Shown here: positions 37,492-46,279 of the stretch, in pieces
Position numbering within the stretch: the stretch's first letter is position 1
How the letters are laid out: every line of letters begins with the position of its first letter
Assembly: GCA_030041255.1 (NCBI GenBank)
Contig: JASHOF010000032.1
Coordinates: 1-46,983 of the forward strand
Reading direction: 5' to 3'
Source of the DNA: Acetobacteraceae bacterium
GTDB taxonomy: Bacteria > Pseudomonadota > Alphaproteobacteria > Acetobacterales > Acetobacteraceae
DNA: 46,983 nucleotides
The notes under the pieces: generated by a model
What the model was told of the DNA's origin: nothing
What the model saw: the letters and a program-made list of their open reading frames with translations, nothing else
The model's database searches: none
Program-made: the position numbers and the translations under genes

Positions 37492-39024
37492 TCACGGCAT
37501 CGCTGCCAGCGCCTCCTCGAAGGTCCGTTCTTCAGCCAGGCTCTCGCCATCGCGAAAGATGGTCGCCACCGCGCACTTCCGCCCCTTGCTGAAGTAGCTC
37601 ACGCGGCAGTCCCGCTCCTGCGGGCTGCCCTCGAGCTCCGCCCGGTCCCACTGCGCGGCATGGCCGACATAGGACAGCGAGACGTCGTACTGCTGGGTCC
37701 AGAAGAACGGAACGATATCGCACCGCTCACCGCTGCCCAGGATGTTGCGCGCCGCGATCCTCCCCTGCCGCCCGGCGACCACCCAGTGCTCGATCCTGAT
37801 CCGCTCGCCGGAAAGCTTGTCCGGCCAGCAGGCGATGTCGCCGGCAGCGAAAATGCCCGGCGCGCTCGTTTGCAGAAAGGCATCGACAAGAACGCCGTTG
37901 CCCATGGCAAGCCCGGCCTCGGCGGCAAGCGCCGTCTCCGGCGCCACTCCGACACCGAGCAGCACCAGATCCGCTGCCACTCGCTCTCCGCCCGTCAACG
38001 TCACCGCCTCCGGCCCGATCGACGCCACCCCGCTCCCGAGATGGAACGCAACCCCGTGTTCTTCGTGCAATGCGCGCAGGAATGCCCCGAGATCCGCGCC
38101 CAGCACGCGCTCCATCGGCACCGCCTCCGGCGCCACCACGCTCGCCGCAACACCGCGCGTGCTCAAGGCAGCGGCGGCCTCGAGGCCGATGAAGCTCGCT
38201 CCGACGATCAGGGCACGCCGCCCCTCGCCCGCCTGCGCGATGATCTCCCGGCAATCGGCAACCGAGCGCAGCGTCCGCACATGCGGCAACTCCGCCCCCG
38301 GAACGGTGATCCGCCGCGCCGCCGCACCCGTTGCCAGCAGGATCGCATCGAAGCCGAGCCGCCTTCCATCGGCAATCCTGAGTTCGCGGGCATGCGCATC
38401 GAGCCCGACGACCCGCGTGCCCAGCTCGATGGTAATGGCGCGCTCGCGGTAGAAATCGGCCGGCCGCAGGAATACCCACTCCTCGGGCGCACTGCCGGCA
38501 AGATAATCCTTGGAGAGATTGGGCCGGTCGCAGGGAAGATCACCGACCGCGCTGAACATCGTGATCTCCCCGCCGTACCCCTCCGCACGCAACGTCTCGG
38601 CCGCTGCATTGCCGGCCGCTCCGCCGCCCACGATCGCGATCCTCCTGAGCGTCGGAGTCCGGCGCGGCTTCGGTTCCGCACGCGCCAGCTTCTCGCGCAC
38701 GAACACCCGCCCCCCTTCCCGCTCGACCCGGTAGCACGGAATGGGATCGAGCGCCGGCGCGCGCACCGCATCGCCGGTGCGAAGGCTGAAACAGGCGTGG
38801 TGCCACGGGCAGCGGATCGTTTCGCCGACCATCAGACCTTCCGCAAGCGGCCCATGGTAATGCGTGCAGGTGGCGCCGACCGCGAACACCTCCTCGCCGC
38901 GCCGTGCCAGCAGCACCGCTTCGCCGGCGGCCTCGCCCGCCAGCAGCCCGCCATCCTTGAGATGGTCCAGCTTCACTCCGCCTGCGAAATCCGGGCCGTG
39001 ATCTCCGGACGTTGCTTCGGCCAT
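37492..39024 (-). CDS. Rieske-type ferredoxin plus FAD-dependent reductase fusion (AIFL-like)
   Basis: The 510-residue protein joins an N-terminal Rieske 2Fe-2S domain ([11 protein letters not shown] and CPWHHACF, giving Cys-x-His and Cys-xx-His ligands) to a pyridine nucleotide-disulfide reductase: FAD loop [18 protein letters not shown], substrate segment [17 protein letters not shown] loop [17 protein letters not shown] and the second FAD motif [13 protein letters not shown]-terminal reductase domain follows. Such fusions pass electrons from NAD(P)H to a partner oxygenase or ferredoxin, or act in stress defence; no partner is adjacent. The start at 39024 (MAEATSG) has GGAGGAG six bases upstream; an earlier ATG at 39042 is in frame. 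Confidence 0.9.
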   Translation of the reverse strand: MAEATSGDHGPDFAGGVKLDHLKDGGLLAGEAAGEAVLLARRGEEVFAVGATCTHYHGPLAEGLMVGETIRCPWHHACFSLRTGDAVRAPALDPIPCYRVEREGGRVFVREKLARAEPKPRRTPTLRRIAIVGGGAAGNAAAETLRAEGYGGEITMFSAVGDLPCDRPNLSKDYLAGSAPEEWVFLRPADFYRERAITIELGTRVVGLDAHARELRIADGRRLGFDAILLATGAAARRITVPGAELPHVRTLRSVADCREIIAQAGEGRRALIVGASFIGLEAAAALSTRGVAASVVAPEAVPMERVLGADLGAFLRALHEEHGVAFHLGSGVASIGPEAVTLTGGERVAADLVLLGVGVAPETALAAEAGLAMGNGVLVDAFLQTSAPGIFAAGDIACWPDKLSGERIRIEHWVVAGRQGRIAARNILGSGERCDIVPFFWTQQYDVSLSYVGHAAQWDRAELEGSPQERDCRVSYFSKGRKCAVATIFRDGESLAEERTFEEALAAMP

Positions 39025-39172
39025 GGCGCTCTCCTCCGGCAAACCCGTTCCGGCGCGTCAGCATAGCGCCCGCTCCCCCGGCCCGGCCAGCCGCGGCCCG
39101 CTCGCCGAAACAGTGCTGGCAGGAAGTGCCCTCGAAACCTATCCTCGCCCGACTGCAGAATCAGGCGTGGCG

Positions 39173-39649
39173 ATGGCCGGACTTTTCTTCGAGGACCTGC
39201 CGGAGGGCCGCGTGATCGATGCGGAATGGACCCGCACCGTCACCGAGGCCGACAATGTCTTCTTCTGTTCGCTCACCATGAACGTGCAGAAGCTGCATCT
39301 CGACGCCGAGTTCGCCCGCAAAACCGAGTTCGGCCGCCCTCTCGTCAATTCCCTCTTCACGCTCGGCCTGATGATCGGCATGAGCGTGCACAACACGACC
39401 GACGGCACGACGATCGCCAATCTCGGCATGACCGACGTGCGCTTTCCCGCCCCCGTCTTCGCCGGTGACACGCTGCGCGTGCAAACCACCGTCCTCGCCG
39501 CGCGCTCGAGCCGCTCGCGCCCCGACGCCGGCATCGTCACCTTCCGCCACGAGGCGTTCAACCAGGCCGGAATCTGCGTCGCCCACTGCGAACGCACCGC
39601 CCTGATGCGAAGGCGCGAAACCTCGCCGCAGCAGCCACGATGCGCCTGA
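39173..39649 (+). CDS. MaoC family dehydratase (enoyl-CoA hydratase type)
   Basis: MaoC proteins have a hot-dog fold and hydrate 2-enoyl-CoA thioesters. The 158-residue product starts [44 protein letters not shown], where the conserved catalytic Asp/Asn-His pair is shifted, as in the mesaconyl/itaconyl-CoA hydratase-like subgroup, and continues with [20 protein letters not shown] and [18 protein letters not shown]. The CitE-like gene overlaps it by 10 nt, implying coupled translation and a shared pathway. A GTG at 39167 is an alternative start. Confidence 0.86.
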   Translation: MAGLFFEDLPEGRVIDAEWTRTVTEADNVFFCSLTMNVQKLHLDAEFARKTEFGRPLVNSLFTLGLMIGMSVHNTTDGTTIANLGMTDVRFPAPVFAGDTLRVQTTVLAARSSRSRPDAGIVTFRHEAFNQAGICVAHCERTALMRRRETSPQQPRCA

Positions 39650-40500
39650 GAAGCCCGCTCTTCGCACCCGGCGATTCGGAGCACAAGATCGCCAAGGCGC
39701 TCGCCTCCGAAGCGGATGCCGTCATCCTCGATCTCGAGGACGCCGTCGCTCCCGCCGCCAAGGAAACCGCGCGCCGCCTCGTCGCCGCCCTGCTCCCCTC
39801 GCTCGCCCGGCCGGGCGTCATCGTGCGCGTCAATCCGGAAGCGACACCCTGGCATCTTCCCGATCTCGCCGCGGTTATCGCCGGCCGCCCGGCGGCGATC
39901 CTCCTTCCCAAGTGCGACGCCCCGGAAACCCTGCTGCGCCTCGATCAGCGGCTCGAGGCGCTGGAGACTGCCGCCGGTCTCGAGCCGCGCGCGATCGGCG
40001 CCCTCGCGCTGGTGACGGAAACAGCCGCCGCCGTGCAGGCGCTCTCGCGTTACGGGCCGGGCCTGCCGCGACTGGTCGCGCTCTCCTTCGGCGCCGAAGA
40101 TCTCGCCTCCGATCTCGGCATCCGCCCGCGCCTTCCCGGCGGCGCTTACGCCGCCCCCGTCGCCGCCGCCCGCGCGCTCACCCTGATCGCCGCCGCCGCC
40201 GCCGGTGTGCCCGCCATCGACACGCCCTTCCCCGACCCGCGCGATCCGGCAGGCTTCGCCGCCGAAGCAGCCGCCGCCGCCGCCGATGGCTTCAGCGGCA
40301 AATATCTCATCCACCCGAACCAGGTTCTTCCTGCGCACACCGCCTTCACCCCCTTGCCCGAGCGGGTCCGCTGGGCGGAAGCCGTGGCCGATCTCTTTGC
40401 CGCCCATCCGGGCGCCGGCGTACTGGCTATGGACGGGGCGATGATCGATCGCCCGCACCACCGGCTCGCGCTCCGCATCCTCGCCGCAGCCGGCCGCTGA
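39640..40500 (+). CDS. HpcH/HpaI-CitE family CoA-ester lyase
   Basis: The family cleaves malyl-, methylmalyl- or citramalyl-CoA (or the citryl equivalent) with Mg2+. Motifs in order are [31 protein letters not shown] (metal Asp/Glu), VRVNPEATP (Arg), [20 protein letters not shown] (Glu) and [15 protein letters not shown] (Asp). At 286 residues it is like the CLYBL/citramalyl-CoA lyase group rather than full Mcl1. With the overlapping MaoC gene the likely sequence is hydration of a C5 unsaturated dicarboxyl-CoA followed by cleavage to a ketoacid and acetyl-CoA; this is inference. Confidence 0.88.
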   Translation: MRLRSPLFAPGDSEHKIAKALASEADAVILDLEDAVAPAAKETARRLVAALLPSLARPGVIVRVNPEATPWHLPDLAAVIAGRPAAILLPKCDAPETLLRLDQRLEALETAAGLEPRAIGALALVTETAAAVQALSRYGPGLPRLVALSFGAEDLASDLGIRPRLPGGAYAAPVAAARALTLIAAAAAGVPAIDTPFPDPRDPAGFAAEAAAAAADGFSGKYLIHPNQVLPAHTAFTPLPERVRWAEAVADLFAAHPGAGVLAMDGAMIDRPHHRLALRILAAAGR

Positions 40501-40530
40501 ACCTCCTTCTGTTCCCCGCTGCAGCGATCA

Positions 40531-40547
40531 TGTAAAAAGCGTTTACA
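40531..40547. promoter_or_regulatory. TetR operator overlapping its start codon
   Basis: TGTAAA (40531-40536), five bases, TTTACA (40542-40547) form a 17-bp inverted repeat whose last base is the A of the TetR gene start codon. A near copy occurs at 41228-41244. Position and symmetry suggest autorepression. Confidence 0.65.
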
Positions 40548-41194
40548 TGACCTTCCGTTCGCATCGGCCCGGTGACCGCGACGCCTATCACCACGGCAAT
40601 CTGCGCGAGGCGCTGGTCGAGACCGTGCTCGAGCTCATCGGCAAGCACGGGCCGATGGGCTTCAGCTATGCCGATGTCGCCCGCGCCGCCGGCGTCAGCC
40701 CGGCTGCTCCCTACCGGCATTTCCGGGACCGCGGGGCGCTGATGGCCGAGGTCGCGCGCCGCGGCTTCGAGCGTTTCGCTTCCGATCTCGAGGCGGCCTG
40801 GAACCAGGGCCGTCCCGATCCGGCTGCCGCTTTGGACGCCTGCGGCCGCGCCTATCTCGCCTTCGCCCGCCGCGAGCCTGCCTTTTTCGCCGCCATGTTC
40901 GATTCCGGTCCGGCTCCCGAGGACGATCCTGCCTTCTCGGCGGCGGCGGACCGCGCCTTCTCCGTGCTGCGGCGGGCCGCAGAGGCCGTCGCAGCTACCT
41001 TTCCCGCTTCAAATCGGCCGCCCGCCCTGATGGTGGCGCTCCATTCCTGGGCCGTCGTACATGGTATTGCCGCGCTCTTTCTTGATTCCGGCGGTCTTGC
41101 CCTGCCGATGACACCGGAGGAACTCCTCGAAGCGCACAGCCTGATTTATCTCCAGGGCCTTGCCGCACCGCCCGGCCGCGCCGGCGCCCCCTGA
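40547..41194 (+). CDS. TetR/AcrR family regulator with WHG domain
   Basis: The 215-residue protein has the TetR helix-turn-helix YHHGNLREALVETVLELIGKHGPMGFSYADVARAAGVSPAAPYRHFRDRGALMAEVARRGFERF at residues 16-78, and a C-terminal ligand domain with ALHSWAVVHGIAALFLDSG, the W-x-x-x-H-G motif of the TetR_C_33 (WHG) group. It starts 46 nt after the CitE-like gene. The inverted repeat at its start codon and the near copy before the DUF2852 gene suggest that it controls both itself and that gene. Its ligand is unknown. Confidence 0.92.
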   Translation: MTFRSHRPGDRDAYHHGNLREALVETVLELIGKHGPMGFSYADVARAAGVSPAAPYRHFRDRGALMAEVARRGFERFASDLEAAWNQGRPDPAAALDACGRAYLAFARREPAFFAAMFDSGPAPEDDPAFSAAADRAFSVLRRAAEAVAATFPASNRPPALMVALHSWAVVHGIAALFLDSGGLALPMTPEELLEAHSLIYLQGLAAPPGRAGAP

Positions 41195-41227
41195 CAGGAC
41201 TCGAAAAAGGGGGACTTGCGTTCCTCT

Positions 41228-41244
41228 TGTAAATGTGCTTAACA
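41228..41244. promoter_or_regulatory. Second TetR-like operator, upstream of the DUF2852 gene
   Basis: TGTAAA (41228-41233), five bases, TTAACA (41239-41244) matches the 40531-40547 site with the same spacing and one changed arm position. It lies 31 nt before the DUF2852 start, where a repressor would act. Confidence 0.5.
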
Positions 41245-41274
41245 TTCATATCATCGCATCCCGAGAGGTGTCCG

Positions 41275-41676
41275 ATGTTCCTCCTTGACAAGATCGACGC
41301 GATCGGCCGGCCGGCCTGGATCGCCTTGACCATCCTTGGATTCTGGCTTGCCTGGCCGCTCGGTCTGGCGGCGCTCGTGTTCGCCGGCGCCAGCGGGCGC
41401 TTCCGCGGCATGTGGTGCAGTGCACCGGGCCGCTGGTACCACCCCGGCAATCCCCAGCTATCCCGTCACGGCTGCGGCTGGGGCCGTCGCATGCGTCAGC
41501 CCGAAAGCGGCAACTCGGCTTTTGACGAATACCGCACCGAAACCCTCCGCCGCCTCGAGGAGGAGCAGCGGGAGTTCGTCGAGTACCTGGAACGCCTGCG
41601 CCGGGCCAGGGACCGTGCCGAGTTCGACCAGTTCATGGCCGAGCGCCGCAACCGCCCCGCTCCCGAACCAGCCTGA
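41275..41676 (+). CDS. DUF2852 family protein
   Basis: The 133-residue product has one membrane segment near the N-terminus (PAWIALTILGFWLAWPLGLAALVFAGA), a Trp/Gly/Arg-rich middle and the family hallmark SGNSAFDEYRTETLRRLEEEQREFVEYLERLRRARDRAEFDQFMAERR, a long charged coiled coil. The function of DUF2852 is unknown. The ATG at 41275 is preferred over 41233 because the latter would place the TetR-like operator within the coding part. A hairpin with a T-run follows the stop. Confidence 0.9.
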   Translation: MFLLDKIDAIGRPAWIALTILGFWLAWPLGLAALVFAGASGRFRGMWCSAPGRWYHPGNPQLSRHGCGWGRRMRQPESGNSAFDEYRTETLRRLEEEQREFVEYLERLRRARDRAEFDQFMAERRNRPAPEPA

Positions 41677-41679
41677 CCC

Positions 41680-41705
41680 CTCTCCCCCCCGGAGAGCTCT
41701 TTTTT
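41680..41705 (+). terminator. Probable terminator after the DUF2852 gene
   Basis: CTCTCC (41680-41685) pairs with GGAGAG (41691-41696) across a C5 loop, then CTC and a run of T to 41705. Confidence 0.5.
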
Positions 41706-41707
41706 CT

Positions 41708-41745
41708 CCCCTCTCCCTCTGGGTGAGGGAGAGGGGGTGAGGGCC
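41708..41745. repeat. REP-like hairpin with purine tract
   Basis: CCCCTCTCCCT (41708-41718) pairs over 11 bp with AGGGAGAGGGG (41726-41736), followed by GGTGAGGG. It is the same family as the pair at 23311-23370. Confidence 0.75.
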
Positions 41746-41811
41746 CTTCCGCTCCGCTTGCAAAACGGATCCGCCGCCCCGTCCGATTGATCCCCACGGC
41801 GCCGCAGGCGC

Positions 41812-43154
41812 ATGATGAACGCACTGCGTCATGCTCCCGCGAAACCTATGGCCCGCACGGACTCCCTCGACGGCCTGATGGCCTGGAGCCGTCGCGCCGA
41901 ATGGCGCGAGCGTTTCCAGCAGACGGTCGATCGCCACATCGGCTTCGCTTGCGAAAAATTCGCCGTCGCAGCGGATGATCTTCTCGAGCTTCTCGGCCCG
42001 ATGGGCGGCACCGTCTTCGGCTGCGCATTCGAGGATTTTCTCACCCTCGAAGAAGAGGGCAGGAACGTCGTCGACGATTACCTGAAGCGCCGCGGCTGGA
42101 AGGAGGCTCCGTCCAATCGCGCCTACATCGAGGGCTTGCGCCATTCCGTGGTGAGTCTCTACGAGGCGAGCGACATCGTTCCCGGCGTTTCCGTCATGGT
42201 GCGCGATCTCGTCCGGGCGGCGATCCGATGCGCGTCAGCGAACACACGGCCACCCGCTCGCTCCGCCAATGGGACCGCATTGCCGCGCGCCTGATCGTAA
42301 CCGGTGCCGAGACCGTCTTCAGCGGCGGAGTGCTCCCCTTCGATACCGAGCCCGCCACCACGGTCCTCGCCTCCCTCAGGCGCGCCGGGCGCGTTCGGAA
42401 ATGCGCCGATTGCTGCACGAAAAAGGCGGCGCCATCGACGAAACCATCCTTCGCGAAGAGACGAGCGAGAGCGCCCTGCTTCGCTCATCCGCTTTCATGA
42501 TCACCAATGTCTGGCTCGATTTCACGCTTCAGCGGATGCTTTCTCCTCGCCTCCCCAAGCTCGCCAACAGCGAGGGCGATCCGCTCCTCTTTCTCACCGC
42601 GTACTATCCCTTGAATCCCGCCACCACCCCGGCCCAGGTGCGCGAGCGCCTCGCATCCCTCCCGGCGCTCCGCCCATACCCCGCACCAGCACGAGCTTTG
42701 CCTCGACGATGGAAGACGGCTCTCTCCTCCTCGGAACGATCGAGCTCGCGGGGAAAAAACTCACCCTCGGCGTGAATTCCGATCGTCGCCTCGAGCGCGC
42801 CCGGGCACTGATCGAACCGGTGCTCGCCGGCCTCGTCGGTGAGCCAAAAATCCTGACCGAGACGCTCTCCCAGTTCATGGCTTCCGAGCCGCTGCTCCCT
42901 CCCGACGAGGAGCGGCGCATCACCCAGGCCGCCCTCGAGCGCCACTACCGGGAAACGCTCGATTCCCCCATCCCCGTCCTCGGCAATCTCTCCCCCGTGA
43001 CGCCGCGCGCACTCCGAAAGGTCGCGCCAAGGTCGCCGACTGGCTCAAGATGCTCGAAAACCACACCGCCCGCCACGACCCCGCAAGCCCGATCGGAAGC
43101 TACGACTTCGCCTGGATGTGGGAAGAACTCGGCCTCTCCGACCTGCGGCGCTAA
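41812..43154 (+). pseudogene. Unknown conserved protein gene broken by four frameshifts
   Basis: One reading continues across four frames: 41812 to about 42215 (MARTDSLDGLMAWSRRAEWRERFQ to VMVRDLVR), then MRVSEHTATRSLRQWDRIAARLI to about 42397, then MRRLLHEKGGAIDETILREE to about 42673, then RTSTSFASTMEDGSLLLGTI to about 43020, then KVADWLKMLENHTARHDP to TAA at 43152. Adding one base in each of four short runs (GGG 42215-42217, GGAAA 42397-42401, CCC 42673-42675, GG 43020-43021) restores a single frame of about 448 codons. All four shifts have the same sign. No in-frame stop lies in the mended reading. The C-terminus (SYDFAWMWEELGLSDLRR) recalls uncharacterised proteins annotated as SecC-type; function unknown. 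Confidence 0.82.
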
Positions 43155-43199
43155 CCCCTCCATTCATGGTATCGCTGCCGTCAACGACAGCAGGCGGAA

Positions 43200-43445
43200 A
43201 TGGCCATGCCCACGAGCCTCTCAGTTCGCAATCTCGACGATGACCTGATTGCCCGGCTCAAGCGTCGCGCCGCCCGCCACGGCCGATCGGCGGAGGCAGA
43301 GCATCGCGAGATCCTGCGCCAGGCGCTTGCCGGCGAAGGCGAGCCCTCATTCGACCGGCTGGCGGCCGAGCTTCGCGCGCTCACTGCCGGCCGGAAGGCA
43401 ACCCCCTCGGAGGTGCTGCTTCGCGAAAGCCGGGACGAACGTTGA
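43200..43445 (+). CDS. Antitoxin, FitA/VapB-like ribbon-helix-helix
   Basis: The 81-residue product starts MAMPTSLSVRNLDDDLIARLKRRAARHGRSAEAEHREILRQAL, the ribbon-helix-helix region that binds DNA and represses its own promoter in VapBC/FitAB modules; the remaining residues should wrap the toxin. A second ATG at 43206 is possible. Its stop overlaps the toxin start by 4 nt on a TTGA, a common coupling for such pairs. Confidence 0.88.
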   Translation: MAMPTSLSVRNLDDDLIARLKRRAARHGRSAEAEHREILRQALAGEGEPSFDRLAAELRALTAGRKATPSEVLLRESRDER

Positions 43446-43840
43446 GCGGATTCGTCATTGACGCGAGCATTGCCGTCAAATGGGTCATCGAGGAGCCGGG
43501 AACTGGGCTTGCCCTCGCACTCCGCCACCGCCCGCTCATCGCACCCGAACTTCTCGCTGCCGAGTGTGCGAACATCCTCTGGAAGAAAGCACACCGCTCC
43601 GATGTCGAGTTGCGCCCGATGCGTCCGCTCATGGCCGCCGCGACAGCCCTGGCGATCGCGCTCGGCCATCCCGCCTGCGATTGCGTCTATCTCGCTTTGG
43701 CCGCAGCAGCAGACCTGCCGTTCGTCACTGCCGACACCCGGCTCCTCAGCCGCATCGCACGGGACGATGCCAGCCGCTTCACCGGACGAGTACTCGGCCT
43801 GCCCGCCGTCGCAGCGTCCCTCACCCGCGAGGCTGAATAG
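43442..43840 (+). CDS. Toxin, VapC-type PIN-domain ribonuclease
   Basis: PIN toxins cut tRNA or rRNA with Mg2+. The four acidic residues are seen: the Asp of FVIDASIAVKWV, the Glu of ELLAAECANILWK, the Asp of HPACDCVYLALA and the Asp of TADTRLL. The start is a TTG overlapping the antitoxin stop; no ATG is placed well. The 132-residue length is typical. Antitoxin and toxin together make a complete, apparently intact module. Confidence 0.9.
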   Translation: MSGFVIDASIAVKWVIEEPGTGLALALRHRPLIAPELLAAECANILWKKAHRSDVELRPMRPLMAAATALAIALGHPACDCVYLALAAAADLPFVTADTRLLSRIARDDASRFTGRVLGLPAVAASLTREAE

Positions 43841-43971
43841 CCCGATCAACTGTGGCTTCGAGCAGACGCCGATGCCCCACTCGTCGCCACCGCTCATCCT
43901 GGTACCGGCGCTCGCGCGGCCCGATCTCAGCGCCCAAGCAATGACGACGAAATGTTACGAGCACACTGGCT

Positions 43972-45810
43972 TCAACTCGCCGCCACCTCGCCGGTCGCCA
44001 CCGCCGCAACCAAGTCCTTGACATAGTCCGTCAGAGGCGCAAGTCGCTCCGGACTGTGCTCAACGACATGCCTCAAAAGAAACAGCGAATCTCTCTTCTT
44101 TTCGAACGGAACCCTCTGCCCGGAGAGGGTCTCACAAATGGCGGCAATGAGACCCGCGGCATCGACCCGGGCGAGCCACCCTTCATCGGAGATGTCATCG
44201 CTCCATTCCGAAACCCAAAACGGACGCTCCGCCGCAGCCTCCCTCAAAGCATCCTCGACCCGCGCCTGCGTAACAGTACCGGCGGACGCAGAGTCCTTGC
44301 TCACGATGAGCGCCGCAATCGCAGCGGGGTCCACGAGGTAACATTCGAGGTGCCGTCTCGGCAGGAAACGGAGCGAGCCGCCCGCATCCCGCTGCATTTC
44401 CTGCTTTTCGGCATCGGTAAGCTTTTCTGTGTCAAAGCTGAACACCACAGACACAACCAGGGCCGCAGTTGCCGCACATAAGCGATGATAGACCTCGTAC
44501 ACGATCTCCCGATCGCGCCGTCTCGTAAAGTCACCTGTCGCAACGACTGACGTAAAAGCCACACCTCGCGGCAGCGCCCCTACAAGCTGCTCGTAAAGAT
44601 ACGGAAAACACAGCTCCTCAGTGGGTCCTTCCACCCAGATGACCCGGTCGGCAGCAAACACGTCCGTCATCGAAACACCCAAGTGCTGCGCGACATCTCG
44701 GAGCTCCCCCACCTTGGCGAGATCCAGACGCTTGACCGACGATTCATATCCCGCACGCTTCACGAGATGGATCGTCTTCGGATTACTGAAGCTGATCACC
44801 TCCGGCGAATGGGTCGATATGATGTACTGGTGCTGCGAGTACCGCGTCTGAATGATACGAAGCAAGGCCTTGACCGCCGCGGGATGCAGAAAACTGTTGA
44901 TTTCGTCGATGATGATTATGGCATTGTCGATAGTCATGACTGCTGCAAGGATCGCAGTAACTTGTGCCACACCCGTTCCGCTGGAGTTAAGCGGAAAGCT
45001 CAGCTCAACCTGCTCCATTGCCTCAGTCGGCCAGACACGAACCTCGAGAGGGTGGCCGCCTGCGGACTTGGTCCTGACACTCAGGTTGCCCACGGTCGCG
45101 AAGATGTCGCCGAGATGACCAACCAGCCGCGTGAACACGTCTCCCCGCTCACCGCTTAGCGTATGAAGGACGTTCGGAAGATTGCCAGCGTTTGGCAGCA
45201 GCCTGTCGGCGCGGCCGGGCGCTGCTTCGCCAATCGTCATCCGCTCCGCGGCGAAGTAAAACATGTCGCGTCCCCAAGCGGGCCACGCAAGCCCCGGCAA
45301 GGAGTCGTTGGGGGTCACTGCCGAACTTATCGTCAGCTCGCCGTCATTGCTCTTCACGACAGTCGCGAACCTCTGCTTTCCAGGAACATCGGGGAAAAGC
45401 TGGTGCGATGGATACGACTCAGAATTGAAATTGGAACCCGCCGTCCGACCGACAGGGATAAGAACGCTCGAAAGCCCAAAGAACTCGTTCATAAAGGTTA
45501 CTGCCCACTCCTGCCCCCCCGTCGGTGTCGGGATGTAATGCGTCCCATTAGAACGCAACAGCCAGTCGCGGACCTCGTTTCCGCTCACGTCTATTGTGAG
45601 GGTGATCTCGGGCCTCGGCAGCCTGAATGACTCCCATTTTTCGGGCGTCCGGTGCCGGTCATCTGGGAGCTGCGGAAGCAATGCCCGCAACAGTGCGCTC
45701 TTTCCAGCATTGTTCTGCCCGATTATGAGATTGATACCCTCCGCAAACTCAACCTCCCCGGAATCGCCGAACGGCTGAAATCCCCGAACTCGTGCTCTTT
45801 TCAATCTCAT
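43972..45810 (-). CDS. OLD-like AAA/ABC ATPase with TOPRIM-like C-terminus
   Basis: The 612-residue product starts MRLKRARVRGFQPFGDSGEV (ATG 45810, behind GGAGG), with Walker A GQNNAGKS at 31-38, a signature-like GTGVAQVTAILA segment, Walker B IIIIDEINSFLHP and an H-loop STHSPEVI. After the ATPase comes DRVIWVEGPTEELCFPYL, the first acidic motif of a TOPRIM domain, then FSFDTEKLT and LPRRHLECYLVDPAAI, as in AAA-TOPRIM (OLD class, DUF4435-like) nucleases. Such proteins are often phage-defence effectors, alone or with helicase partners. Base composition is clearly lower in GC than the neighbours, suggesting transfer. No partner gene is adjacent. Confidence 0.85.
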   Translation of the reverse strand: MRLKRARVRGFQPFGDSGEVEFAEGINLIIGQNNAGKSALLRALLPQLPDDRHRTPEKWESFRLPRPEITLTIDVSGNEVRDWLLRSNGTHYIPTPTGGQEWAVTFMNEFFGLSSVLIPVGRTAGSNFNSESYPSHQLFPDVPGKQRFATVVKSNDGELTISSAVTPNDSLPGLAWPAWGRDMFYFAAERMTIGEAAPGRADRLLPNAGNLPNVLHTLSGERGDVFTRLVGHLGDIFATVGNLSVRTKSAGGHPLEVRVWPTEAMEQVELSFPLNSSGTGVAQVTAILAAVMTIDNAIIIIDEINSFLHPAAVKALLRIIQTRYSQHQYIISTHSPEVISFSNPKTIHLVKRAGYESSVKRLDLAKVGELRDVAQHLGVSMTDVFAADRVIWVEGPTEELCFPYLYEQLVGALPRGVAFTSVVATGDFTRRRDREIVYEVYHRLCAATAALVVSVVFSFDTEKLTDAEKQEMQRDAGGSLRFLPRRHLECYLVDPAAIAALIVSKDSASAGTVTQARVEDALREAAAERPFWVSEWSDDISDEGWLARVDAAGLIAAICETLSGQRVPFEKKRDSLFLLRHVVEHSPERLAPLTDYVKDLVAAVATGEVAAS

Positions 45811-46279
45811 CCCATCCTCCACGGCAAAAGTTCTCGCCTGCCCTCCCAATCGCAGGAACCGCCGAGGCCTTGAGCCTGCCGCTCGTTTCGCTCCAACCGG
45901 CGCCCAGCAACAACCGCCTAGACCCACGCTGGGACGCACGCCAGCGCACCAGAGAGCAGCCCATCAGCCCGGCCCCCGCCCCACCATTCGCTCGCTGATC
46001 CGCCGCTGATAGCCGCATTCAGACCAACCCCCCACAACCCGCGCCATCGCCCCTCGAAGCCGCCCCACCCCGCTGTTCCGCCGCTGTTACCAGCGGCGCC
46101 GCCCGGCCCGCACCCTCCCCGCCCCCAACGCTTCCCTTGCCGCAATGGCATTTTCCCCCGCATTATGGAGACACGATCGAGACCGCCGTCGCGGCGCGCG
46201 GCGCCCCGCGCGGCCTGTGCTATAAACACCGAGGCGGCCGGGCAGCCGCAACTGCCCCGCCCATCGGAGGAAGCACGCC
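45811..46279. other. Divergent gap between the ATPase gene and the dioxygenase gene
   Basis: No gene seen. Two near-identical 19-bp direct repeats begin at 45993 and 46071, and a hairpin CGCCGCTG-TTAC-CAGCGGCG lies at 46079-46098. TATAAA at 46221-46226 is a possible -10 for the downstream gene but has no matching -35. GGAGG at 46266-46270 is the ribosome site of the dioxygenase gene. Confidence 0.45.
45993..46089. repeat. Pair of 19-bp near-identical direct repeats
   Basis: CGCTGATCCGCCGCTGATA (45993-46011) and CGCTGTTCCGCCGCTGTTA (46071-46089) differ at two equivalent positions, 78 bp apart; each is internally a direct repeat of CGCTGxT. Confidence 0.6.

Noticed and set aside
41812-42294. 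Separate short gene ending at 42294
   Set aside because: The sequence clearly continues in the next frame with the same protein style, so it is one broken gene, not a complete small one.
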